In this document: positions 8,076-15,458 of the stretch, in pieces
Layout: each line of letters opens with the position of its first letter
How positions within the stretch are numbered: the first letter of the stretch is position 1
Origin: JAAXHV01 sp965207165
GTDB lineage: Bacteria; Pseudomonadota; Gammaproteobacteria; Eutrophobiales; Eutrophobiaceae
Assembly (NCBI GenBank): GCA_965207165.1
Contig: OZ242265.1
Location: forward strand, 3,162,001-3,226,000
Length of the DNA: 64,000 nucleotides
Reading direction: 5' to 3'
Notes under the pieces: generated by a model
Told to the model about the DNA's origin: nothing
Database searches by the model: none
The model's input: the letters and a program-made list of their open reading frames with translations, nothing else
Translations under genes and position numbers: made by a program

Positions 8076-9002
8076 GTGAATTCCACCCGTGACATGGCCA
8101 TCGACCTGGTCAGACGCTACCTGCGTTCCAGTGAATGCAGCTGGAGTAACGGTATTTCCGGGGCCATCGCCGAGTTCATGTACGATGACGGGGAGCGGGT
8201 CAGCTTCGGGGAAAGCGCGCAGCGGTTCCATGCCGTAACGGACCGGGGCGCTATTGCCGTCAACCTGCCCGGGGAGATTGCCTGTTTTGCCTACGAGGAG
8301 ATTGCCCATTGCACGCGTTCATGGACCCAGGCCATCGCCCTCGCCCTGCCCGGGAGGCTGTCACTGTTACCCGCGCACCACGTCATAACAGCCCTGGGCG
8401 CAGACCGCGAAGCAGTACGCCCCGGGGACAGGGATAAACAACTGTTCGACCTCGGCCTGGGATCGAACCTGGCACGGTTCTGCGTGCGCTCCGGGGACAC
8501 GGGCCTGGTGAAGGAACTGAATTCGCTCTGCGGACAGTCCCTGTCGGACAAGGGCCATGCCCTGCCGGGGTTACTGCAGGATGCGGCGCCGGCCCGTGTC
8601 GCCATATCAAAACTGGGCCGTATCGAAGTCTGCACCCCCATCCCGCAACAGGGCGGCCGTACGGAAGCGGGTCCGCATACACACTTGCTGCCGCACCTGC
8701 TGGGAAAAGACAAGGCCGTCATTCCCTCGGGTTACGCGGCTGCGATGCATATCTACCCGCCCCACCCCCTGCATGACAAGTACGGCGCCGGCAAGCCGTT
8801 TGACAGCTTGAAGTTCGGCGCATTCCAGGAAGTCCTGGGGCAGGTGGGCATCGAAGACTACCTGGATGCGAAAAATGCCGCCAGGGATCAGGCCGGTGAC
8901 GGCGCACGGGGTCAGTCAAGGTGGTATGACATTGCCCGCCAGGTTGTTAAAATGCAGAGGGAAAAGACAATTAGGAATTACGAATTAGGAATTACGAATT
9001 AG
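8076..9002 (+). CDS. Uncharacterised protein in the nitrile hydratase operon
   Basis: The 308-aa soluble protein starts with GTG three bases after the activator stop, so it is almost certainly cotranscribed. It has no signal peptide or membrane segment. Visible conserved-looking blocks are CSWSNGISGAIAEF near the N-terminus, LGRIEVCTPI and GPHTHLLPHLL in the second half, and a histidine/proline stretch IYPPHPLHDKYG. I recall similar roughly 300-aa proteins beside nitrile hydratases (possibly the family called DUF6925), but I could not verify this. The histidine-rich segments make a metal or substrate-handling role conceivable. The last 11 or so residues are encoded by the AT-rich repeat at 8970-9027, so the native C-terminus may have been replaced. 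Confidence 0.75.
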   Translation: MNSTRDMAIDLVRRYLRSSECSWSNGISGAIAEFMYDDGERVSFGESAQRFHAVTDRGAIAVNLPGEIACFAYEEIAHCTRSWTQAIALALPGRLSLLPAHHVITALGADREAVRPGDRDKQLFDLGLGSNLARFCVRSGDTGLVKELNSLCGQSLSDKGHALPGLLQDAAPARVAISKLGRIEVCTPIPQQGGRTEAGPHTHLLPHLLGKDKAVIPSGYAAAMHIYPPHPLHDKYGAGKPFDSLKFGAFQEVLGQVGIEDYLDAKNAARDQAGDGARGQSRWYDIARQVVKMQREKTIRNYELGITN

Positions 9003-9027
9003 GAATTACGAATTAGGAATTAGGAAT
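8970..9027 (+). repeat. Tandem 14-bp AT-rich repeat, left arm of an inverted pair
   Basis: About four head-to-tail copies of the 14-bp unit ATTAGGAATTACGA, the last one degenerate. It overlaps the 3' end of the preceding gene. The same sequence in opposite orientation is at 9111-9153. Units of this kind (aattacgaattaggaatta) recur, from memory, as dispersed short repeats in various bacterial genomes. Confidence 0.85.
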
Positions 9028-9110
9028 GAGTTGTTGGTGTACAGGCGCGGCTTCATTCTTTTTTGATAAACCAGTTCCCTATAGAATAAACTGCCGCACC
9101 GGGCGGCACA

Positions 9111-9153
9111 TTAATTCGTAATTCGTAATTCCTAATTCGTAATTTTTAATTCG
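9111..9153 (-). repeat. Inverted copy of the AT-rich repeat, right arm
   Basis: The segment TTAATTCGTAATTCGTAATTCC and onward is the reverse complement of the left-arm units, with small variations. The two arms enclose about 84 bp (9028-9110) with no ORF. Together they could form a long cruciform or RNA hairpin that separates the nitrile hydratase operon from the cytochrome c gene 20 bp downstream. Confidence 0.85.
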
Positions 9154-9172
9154 CAAACTCGGAGGACAAAAT

Positions 9173-9679
9173 ATGGGCTCGAAAGAGGATAAGACGTTTT
9201 TTTATAACTACTCGATCGTGATCGGCCTGCTGGCCGTGATGATCATCATACTCCTGGTGCTGGCGCTGTACCTGGGAGTGGACGAGGACGCCGTTGCGCG
9301 CAAGCAGGCAACCAAAGTCTCCGCGAACACGGTTCCGGTAGGCGTGGTGAACGTGCTTGATGAAACGGCAGAGGGTGTGGAGGTGGCTACCGTCGCAACG
9401 GTAGCCACCAGCGAGGAGCCTGCAGACATGGGCCTGCGGGTATATAACGGACTTTGCATCAGTTGTCACAACGGCTTGCCGAACATCCCCAGGGTGGGCG
9501 ACAAGGCTGCCTGGGAAAGCCGCATTGCCGTGGGCATGGCTTTGCTCTATGAACGTGCCATCAAGGGCTTTATCAGTGAAGGTGGAATCATCGCCATGCC
9601 GCCCAGGGGCGGCAATATGAACCTGACAGACGCCGAAGTTAAAGCTGCCGTAGACTACATGGTAGCGAACAGCCAGTAA
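9173..9679 (+). CDS. Membrane-anchored monoheme cytochrome c (c5-like)
   Basis: The 168-aa protein has one N-terminal membrane anchor (YSIVIGLLAVMIIILLVLAL, about residues 14-35). A Thr/Val-rich linker follows, then a class I cytochrome domain with the heme motif CISCH near residue 97 and a Met ligand in IIAMPPRGG near residue 143. The fold pattern resembles cytochrome c5/CccA-type domains that shuttle electrons at the periplasmic face. A GGAGG site lies at the right spacing before the ATG. The linker contains a perfect 12-bp inverted repeat at DNA level (see 9382-9409). Partner is unknown; linkage to the nitrile hydratase operon may be coincidental. Confidence 0.88.
   Translation: MGSKEDKTFFYNYSIVIGLLAVMIIILLVLALYLGVDEDAVARKQATKVSANTVPVGVVNVLDETAEGVEVATVATVATSEEPADMGLRVYNGLCISCHNGLPNIPRVGDKAAWESRIAVGMALLYERAIKGFISEGGIIAMPPRGGNMNLTDAEVKAAVDYMVANSQ
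9382..9409. repeat. Perfect 12-bp inverted repeat inside the cytochrome c gene
   Basis: GGTGGCTACCGT at 9382-9393 pairs exactly with ACGGTAGCCACC at 9398-9409 around a 4-base loop. It encodes part of the repetitive VATVATVAT linker. There is no T-run, so it is not an intrinsic terminator. Confidence 0.8.
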
Positions 9680-9682
9680 TTC

Positions 9683-10585
9683 ATGAACAGGCCGCCCGCC
9701 AGCCGTACCCTACGCGCCCTGTTTGTATTTTCCATTGTTTTTATAAGCGCCATCCTGTTTGGCGCCCTCCTTGCGTATCCCGTATACCAGATAGTTTCCG
9801 AATTCACGCAAGTCCCGTTCAGAAAAACAGTATCCCGGACGACACTGCTCACCGGCCTGCTGTTCAGCCTGCTATATTGCTACCGTATCCACGGACTGTC
9901 ATTGCAACAACTCGGCATCCGTTTCCATAAATTCCATATCCGGCTGTTCCAGGGACTCGTGGCCGGACTTGCCGTCATAGCGGTTATCGAGGCCAGCCTC
10001 CTGTTGCTGGGCATTCATAACCTCGACAACGAACAATTATTCTCGCTCGGCGCGCTATCCGGGCTGGTATTCAGGGGCCTGGTGCTGGGCCTGGTTGTGG
10101 CCAGTGTCGAAGAGATCATGTTTCGCGGCGCGCTGCAGGGCGGTTTGAGCCGCCGCGCCAACAAGGCCGTTGCGCTGGTCACAGTCAGCCTGGTCTACAG
10201 CGCCGTACACTACCTGAAATTCCGCGACCTGCCGGCGGACACCGCCGTTACCTGGTACACCGGTGTGACAATGGTGCCGCCGGCGCTGTTCCAGTTTGCC
10301 GACCCGGTGCGCTACGACACCATGCTCACCCTGTTTTGTCTGGGTCTGTTGCTGGGACTGGTACGTCTCCTGACCGGCAACCTCGTGCTCTGTATCGGCA
10401 TTCATGCAGGACTGATCACAGGGGAAAAGGTCATCCAGCAGGTCGCCGGCTTCGTTCCGCACAATCCTCATGCCCACCTGGTAAACCGGTACGACCAGTT
10501 CATGGGGGATCTGGCCTCCGCGTGGCTGCTGTTATGCTGCGCAGGGTTTTATTTTTACTGCCGGCGCAGACCGGATAGCAGCTAG
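9683..10585 (+). CDS. CPBP-family intramembrane metalloprotease
   Basis: The 300-aa polytopic protein carries the CPBP (Abi/CAAX protease-like) motifs: VEEIMFRGALQGG (EExxxR, about residues 149-161), AVHYLKF in a later helix, and IGIHAGL near the C-terminus supplying the last histidine. It is an integral glutamate/histidine protease of the inner membrane. Bacterial members handle peptide maturation, bacteriocin immunity or unknown tasks. The start lies three bases after the cytochrome c stop, so the two are likely cotranscribed. No substrate gene is evident. The family call is secure and the physiological role is open. Confidence 0.88.
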   Translation: MNRPPASRTLRALFVFSIVFISAILFGALLAYPVYQIVSEFTQVPFRKTVSRTTLLTGLLFSLLYCYRIHGLSLQQLGIRFHKFHIRLFQGLVAGLAVIAVIEASLLLLGIHNLDNEQLFSLGALSGLVFRGLVLGLVVASVEEIMFRGALQGGLSRRANKAVALVTVSLVYSAVHYLKFRDLPADTAVTWYTGVTMVPPALFQFADPVRYDTMLTLFCLGLLLGLVRLLTGNLVLCIGIHAGLITGEKVIQQVAGFVPHNPHAHLVNRYDQFMGDLASAWLLLCCAGFYFYCRRRPDSS

Positions 10586-10604
10586 CGGCAGCCAGTCCGC
10601 ACAA

Positions 10605-11720
10605 TCACTTGCCCAACGCCTCGGAAGTTAGCCTGTGCCATGGCTGGTAGGTCTCCTGGAACGCCAGGTAGGCTTCATAGACGCGCTTGAATTCAGGGTC
10701 CTTTTCGGCCTCACCTTCCAGGGTCTGTCTGGTGATGACGCGCAGTTCTTCCATGACCTCTGCCGGAAACGGCAGCACCTGCACGTTCTTTTTCGTGGAT
10801 AATTCCTTCAGCGCCTGGCTGTTCAGGTATTCCAGCGCGCTGAAGGTCCACGCGCTGGTGGCGGCGGCAGCCTGTTTGACGATCTGCTGAAGGTCGGCCG
10901 GCAACCCCTCCCAGCGCGCCTTGTTGACCAGCAGTTCCAGTTCCGTACCCGGCTCGTGCCAGCCGGGGTAATAATAGTACCTGGCAGCCCGGTTCAGCCC
11001 CAGGCGCAGGTCGTGGAGCGGGCCGACCCACTCCGTGGCATCAATCGTGCCGCGCTCCAATGCCGTGTAGACTTCTCCCGCCGACATCAATATCGGATTG
11101 CCGCCTGCGCGGTCCAGCACCTTGCCGCCGAGTCCGGGAATACGCATACGCAAACCCTTCAGGTCGGCGATAGTCTCTATCTTCTTGTTGAACCAGCCGC
11201 CCATCTGCACCCCCGAATTGCCTATGGGCAGGGCGATGACGTTGAACGGTTCGTACAGTTCGTTCCACAATTCCAGGCCGCCGCCGTGATACAGCCAGGC
11301 TTCCACGCCTTTTTGTTCCATGCCGAAGGGGACCGTGGAGAAGAACTGCGCGGCCGGCACCTTGCCCGCCCAGTAATACGCAGAGCCGTGCCCCATTTCC
11401 ACCGCGCCCTGGGATACGGCGTCAAACACCTGCAATGCCGGAACCAGTTCGCCGCCGGCAAAGACATTGATATCCAGCCTGCCGTTGCTCATGATCCTGA
11501 CATTTTCGGCGAACATTTCCGGCGCCTCCTGAAACACGGGGAAATTCGCCGGCCAGGTAGTCACCATCTTCCAGCGATGGATCTTCCCGGTATCGACCAC
11601 TGCGGTGCCGCTCTCAACCGGCGCATCGGTCCCGCACGCGCCGAGAAACATGGCCAGCAACAGACATAACGACCTGCGCGCCGCCGTAATTATCAAGGGG
11701 GTGTTGGTATTGTTAAGCAC
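10605..11720 (-). CDS. TRAP transporter substrate-binding lipoprotein (DctP family), orphan
   Basis: The 371-aa protein begins with a lipoprotein signal (LCLLLAMFLGAC; lipobox LGAC near residue 29). It continues with the DctP fold: WKMVTTWPANFPVFQEAPEMFAENV, RLDINVFAGGELVPALQVFDAVSQGAVEMGHG, and GLRMRIPGLGGKVLDRAGGNP containing the arginine that normally clamps a substrate carboxylate. Family members bind organic acids for uptake by DctQM membrane partners. No dctQ or dctM gene lies next to it, and lipid anchoring is less common for soluble TRAP binding proteins. It starts at GTG. It may serve a distant DctQM, or act as a sensor; both are inference. Confidence 0.88.
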   Translation of the reverse strand: MLNNTNTPLIITAARRSLCLLLAMFLGACGTDAPVESGTAVVDTGKIHRWKMVTTWPANFPVFQEAPEMFAENVRIMSNGRLDINVFAGGELVPALQVFDAVSQGAVEMGHGSAYYWAGKVPAAQFFSTVPFGMEQKGVEAWLYHGGGLELWNELYEPFNVIALPIGNSGVQMGGWFNKKIETIADLKGLRMRIPGLGGKVLDRAGGNPILMSAGEVYTALERGTIDATEWVGPLHDLRLGLNRAARYYYYPGWHEPGTELELLVNKARWEGLPADLQQIVKQAAAATSAWTFSALEYLNSQALKELSTKKNVQVLPFPAEVMEELRVITRQTLEGEAEKDPEFKRVYEAYLAFQETYQPWHRLTSEALGK

Positions 11721-11771
11721 TGTTTTTCTCTGTGTACTCTGTGGTTAATTCAGTCACCGGCACGGCCCGGT

Positions 11772-13925
11772 TCAGGCCGGCTGCAGGTTTGCGTAAGCCA
11801 GCACCAGCCATTTTGCGCCGGCCCTCTCGAAATTGACCTGGATCCGGGCATGGCTGCCCCGGCCTTCCAGGTTTAACACCGTGCCTTCACCGAAGCGGTT
11901 ATGCACCACCCGCTGGCCGGGACCGAAAGGCGTATCGGAGTCGGCCTCCGCCTTGTTGAAAAAATCGCTGGTTACCGCGCCGCCCAGGCGAATGTCGTCG
12001 ATGAGTTCCGCCGGGATCTCGCCCAGAAAACGCGACGGTTGCGGATAGAATTCCGCGCCGTGCATACGCCGGTGCCGGGCGTAACTCAGGGTCAGTTTTT
12101 TACGCGCCCGGGTGACGCCTACGTAGCAAAGCCGCCGTTCCTCTTCCAGTTGCGCCGGGTCGCCGGAACTGCGTTGATGGGGGAACAGCCCCTCTTCCAT
12201 ACCGACCAGGTAAACCCGGTCGAACTCCAGCCCCTTGGCGGTATGCAGGGTCATCAGGTTGACTGCGTCAGACCCGGCATCCGCCTGGGTGTCGCCGGCA
12301 TCCAGGGCAGCCTGGGACAGGAATGCCGCCAGGGGGTCCATCTCGCCGTGCACGTCCTCATTCACCTCGAATTGCCCGGCGGCGCTGACCAGTTCCTCCA
12401 GGTTCTCAACCCGGGAAAGCCCCCGCTCTCCCTTTTCCTTGCGGTAGTGCTCAACCAGTCCGCCGGCGCTGATGGCGATGTCCATGGCTTCATCAGGTTC
12501 CTTGCCGCGGATGGATTGTGCGGTCTGCTCGATCAACCGGAGAAACCGCTCCAGCGCCGCCAGGGAGCGGGACGGCAGAAGCTTGTCCGTCACCAGCGCG
12601 CAGGCAGCCTGCCACAACGGTATGTTTTCCCCCCTGGCCCGGCCGCGGATTTCTTCCAGGCTGCGCTGGCCGATTCCCCGGGGCGGCGTGTTGACGATAC
12701 GTTCGAAAGAGGCATCATCATCCCGGTTGGCGGCAAGTCGCAGGTAAGCCAGGGCATCCTTGATTTCCATGCGTTCGTAAAACCGCATCCCGCCGAACAC
12801 GCGATAGGGCACCTGGGCCTGCATCAGCGCTTCCTCCAGCACCCGCGAGGTGGCGCTGACCCGGTACAGGATGGCGTTGTCCCGGTGGTTGACGTTATGC
12901 TGCCGGGCCGCGCTGATCCTTTCCACTACAAAACGGGCTTCGTCATGTTCATTGTAGGCCGCGTACAGTTCCAGTTTTTCGCCTGTCCTGCCTTCCGCCC
13001 ACAGGTTTTTTCCAAGCCGGGTCCTGTTGTTTGCGATCAGGGCATTGGCGGCATCCAGAATGTTGGTGGTTGAGCGATAGTTCTGTTCCAGCCGGAACAG
13101 GGCCGGTTCGGGAAAATCCCGCTGGAAACGTTGCATGTTTTCCATCCGGGCGCCGCGGAAACTGTAAATGGACTGGTCGTCATCGCCGACGGCAAAAAGG
13201 TGGTTGTCCGCGCCGGCCAGCAGGCGCAGCCAGGCGTACTGCAACGTATTGGTGTCCTGGAACTCATCCACGAGGATGTGCCGGAAGCGCTGCCGGTAAT
13301 GCTGCAGCAGGTTGTCCTGGTCACGGAACAGTTCGTGGGCTCTCAATAACAGCTCGGCAAAATCAACCAGTCCGGACCGATCGCAGGTCTGCTGGTAGTT
13401 GCGGTAAATCGCGACCATGCGCTCCAGGATGTGGTCGCTATGTAATTCGATGTGCTGCGGCCTTAGACCCTCTTCCTTTTTTGCATTGATAAACCATTGC
13501 GCTTCCCTGGGGGAGTACTGGTTTTCATCCAGGTTCATGCCCCGGATAATCCGGCGCAGGGCGCGCAACTGGTCCTCGCTGTCTAGGATCTGGAAGCTAT
13601 CCGGCAACCCGGCTTCCTGCCAGTGCAGCCGCAGGAAGCGGTGGGCAAGCCCGTGAAAAGTCCCCACCCACATACCGCCGATCGGCCGCTTCAGCAGGGT
13701 CTCGATACGGGCGCGCATTTCCGCGGCGGCCTTGTTGGTGAACGTGACCGCGAGGATGCCGAAAGGCGCGGCCTGTTCCGTCTGCAGGTACCAGGCGATA
13801 CGGTGTACCAGTACCCGGGTTTTTCCGCTACCTGCCCCGGCAAGCACCAGGATATTGCCGGCAGGGGCGGCGACAACCTCGCGCTGCTCCGAATTCAGCC
13901 CTTCTAACACGCTGGATACGTCCAT
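11772..13925 (-). CDS. uvrD: DNA helicase II UvrD
   Basis: The 717-aa superfamily 1A helicase has Walker A (AGAGSGKTRVL near residue 30), Walker B (VDEFQDTN near 220), motif III (GDDDQSIYSFRGA), motif V/VI (VNLMTLHTAKGLEFDRVYL; YVGVTRARKKLTLSYA) and the C-terminal VVHNRFGEGTVLNLEG tudor-like tail that contacts RNA polymerase in UvrD. Length matches E. coli UvrD. It unwinds DNA in nucleotide excision and mismatch repair. The gene stands alone and is divergent from pmbA across about 70 bp. Confidence 0.96.
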   Translation of the reverse strand: MDVSSVLEGLNSEQREVVAAPAGNILVLAGAGSGKTRVLVHRIAWYLQTEQAAPFGILAVTFTNKAAAEMRARIETLLKRPIGGMWVGTFHGLAHRFLRLHWQEAGLPDSFQILDSEDQLRALRRIIRGMNLDENQYSPREAQWFINAKKEEGLRPQHIELHSDHILERMVAIYRNYQQTCDRSGLVDFAELLLRAHELFRDQDNLLQHYRQRFRHILVDEFQDTNTLQYAWLRLLAGADNHLFAVGDDDQSIYSFRGARMENMQRFQRDFPEPALFRLEQNYRSTTNILDAANALIANNRTRLGKNLWAEGRTGEKLELYAAYNEHDEARFVVERISAARQHNVNHRDNAILYRVSATSRVLEEALMQAQVPYRVFGGMRFYERMEIKDALAYLRLAANRDDDASFERIVNTPPRGIGQRSLEEIRGRARGENIPLWQAACALVTDKLLPSRSLAALERFLRLIEQTAQSIRGKEPDEAMDIAISAGGLVEHYRKEKGERGLSRVENLEELVSAAGQFEVNEDVHGEMDPLAAFLSQAALDAGDTQADAGSDAVNLMTLHTAKGLEFDRVYLVGMEEGLFPHQRSSGDPAQLEEERRLCYVGVTRARKKLTLSYARHRRMHGAEFYPQPSRFLGEIPAELIDDIRLGGAVTSDFFNKAEADSDTPFGPGQRVVHNRFGEGTVLNLEGRGSHARIQVNFERAGAKWLVLAYANLQPA

Positions 13926-13997
13926 CGGTTAATTGTACTCCGTGTAAGGGTGTTAGAATAGCCGGCATTGACAATCGACTCGGATATCGGTACCACG

Positions 13998-15323
13998 ATG
14001 CAAGACAGCCACCAGGACGCACATGCGTTAATCGACCAGACCCTGACCCTGTGCCGCAAGCTCGGCGCGGATTCCGCCGAGGCCGATATCAACACCGGAC
14101 ACGGCCTGTCGGTCAACGTGCGTATGGGCCAGGTCGAGACCATAGAACATCAACGCGACAAAGGCCTGGGGGTGACAGTCTATGTAGGCGGCAGAAAAGG
14201 CTCCGCTTCCACGACGGATTTTTCCGCCGGCGCCGTGGAAGCCAGCGTCAATGCCGCCTGCACCATCGCCAGGAACGCCAGCCGGGACGATTGCGCCGGC
14301 TTGATAGACCCCGGATACCTGGCAAAGGATATCCCCGACCTGGACCTGTGCCATAGCTGGGATATCACCCCCGAGGCAGCCATTGACCTCGCGCTTGAAT
14401 GTGAAGATGCGGCGCGGCGTACGGATAAACGTCTTACCAACTCCGACGGGGCGCTGGTGGCAACCTATACGGGCTCGCACCTGTACGGCAACACCCACAA
14501 CTTTATCAACGGCTGGGACTGGTCGTCCCACAATATCGACTGCACGGTCATAGCCGAGGAGAACGGCAGGATGCAACGGGACGGCTGGTATTCCAAGGCA
14601 CGGGACCAGCGTGATCTCGACAGCGTCGAGAGCGTAGGCAAAGAGGCGGCCCGCCGTACCCTGTCCCGGCTCAACGCAAGAAAACTGGGCACGCGCAGCG
14701 CTCCCGTGATCTACGAGGCGCCGGTAGCCCGGGGCCTGTTCGCCACTCTCATCACCGCGATCTCGGGCGGCGCCCTGTACCGGCGCGCATCGTTCCTGCT
14801 GGATAAACTGGGTGAACAGGTCTTTGCCCCGCAGGTGCTGATCGAGGAACAGCCTCACCTTCCCAGGGAACTGGGCAGCGCCCCGTTTGACGGCGACGGC
14901 ATGGCCACCCGGCGCAAGCACCTGGTCCGGGACGGTGTGCTGGAGAGCTACGTATTGAGCGCCTACTCCGCCCGCAAACTGGGACTGGCGCCAACCGGGA
15001 ATGCCGGCGGCGTACATAACCTGGTGGTGCAGGCTACCGGCCAGGACCTGGATGCGCTGTTGAGGCAGATGGACACCGGCCTGCTGATCACCGACATGAT
15101 CGGATTCGGCGTAAACCAGGTCACCGGCGATTATTCCCGGGGAGCATCGGGCTTCTGGATCGAACGGGGAGAGATCCAGTACCCCGTGGAGGAGATCACC
15201 GTGGCCGCCAACCTGAAGGACATCTATAAAAACATCGTCTGCATCGGCAACGACGTGGACAACCGCGGCAACATCAAAACCGGTTCGGTCTTGATCGAAG
15301 ACATGACCATTGCCGGGGAGTAA
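13998..15323 (+). CDS. pmbA: TldD/PmbA-family metalloprotease PmbA (TldE)
   Basis: The protein is 441 aa from the ATG at 13998 (an upstream in-frame TTG at 13968 would add ten residues). The sequence follows PmbA throughout: ADINTGHGLSVNVRMGQVETIEHQRDKGLGVTVYV near the start, FLLDKLGEQVF in the middle, and the C-terminal GFGVNQVTGDYSRGASGFWIERGEI block. PmbA pairs with TldD, which carries the zinc site, to form a hollow peptidase that degrades unfolded peptides and matures some RiPPs such as microcin B17. No tldD lies in the window. Confidence 0.94.
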   Translation: MQDSHQDAHALIDQTLTLCRKLGADSAEADINTGHGLSVNVRMGQVETIEHQRDKGLGVTVYVGGRKGSASTTDFSAGAVEASVNAACTIARNASRDDCAGLIDPGYLAKDIPDLDLCHSWDITPEAAIDLALECEDAARRTDKRLTNSDGALVATYTGSHLYGNTHNFINGWDWSSHNIDCTVIAEENGRMQRDGWYSKARDQRDLDSVESVGKEAARRTLSRLNARKLGTRSAPVIYEAPVARGLFATLITAISGGALYRRASFLLDKLGEQVFAPQVLIEEQPHLPRELGSAPFDGDGMATRRKHLVRDGVLESYVLSAYSARKLGLAPTGNAGGVHNLVVQATGQDLDALLRQMDTGLLITDMIGFGVNQVTGDYSRGASGFWIERGEIQYPVEEITVAANLKDIYKNIVCIGNDVDNRGNIKTGSVLIEDMTIAGE

Positions 15324-15416
15324 CAATACCGATAATTGATCCTGAAATGTCCGCTGAAACGTGAGCCACCCCGCGTGCGGATACCCCTGAAATTACTGGG
15401 TTATCGGAGAACAATC

Positions 15417-15458
15417 ATATATGAAGGCGGTTGTCTTTGCGGCGCGCGGCGCTATTCA
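15417..15458 (+). pseudogene. N-terminal remnant of a GFA-family (CENP-V/GFA) gene
   Basis: Frame +3 here reads I-I-Y-E-G-G-C-L-C-G-A-R-R-Y-S, an excellent match to the start of glutathione-dependent formaldehyde-activating (GFA) domain proteins, which typically begin M-x-Y-E-G-G-C-L-C-G-A and bind zinc through those cysteines. A GGAG ribosome site (15405-15408) sits ahead, but the start position reads ATA instead of ATG. After the Tyr codon the similarity stops and the sequence runs into the 3' end of msbA on the other strand. I read it as a truncated gene relic of about 14 codons. Confidence 0.55.

Noticed and set aside
8970..9153. CRISPR array from the repeated 14-bp units
   Set aside because: Units are directly abutting with no unique spacers, and no cas genes are present.
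9382..9409. Intrinsic terminator inside the cytochrome c gene
   Set aside because: The stem is perfect but lacks a T-run and lies in frame within a complete coding sequence.
14028..15326. 432-aa antisense open frame across pmbA
   Set aside because: It mirrors the pmbA codons in a GC-rich gene, has no family motif and no ribosome site.
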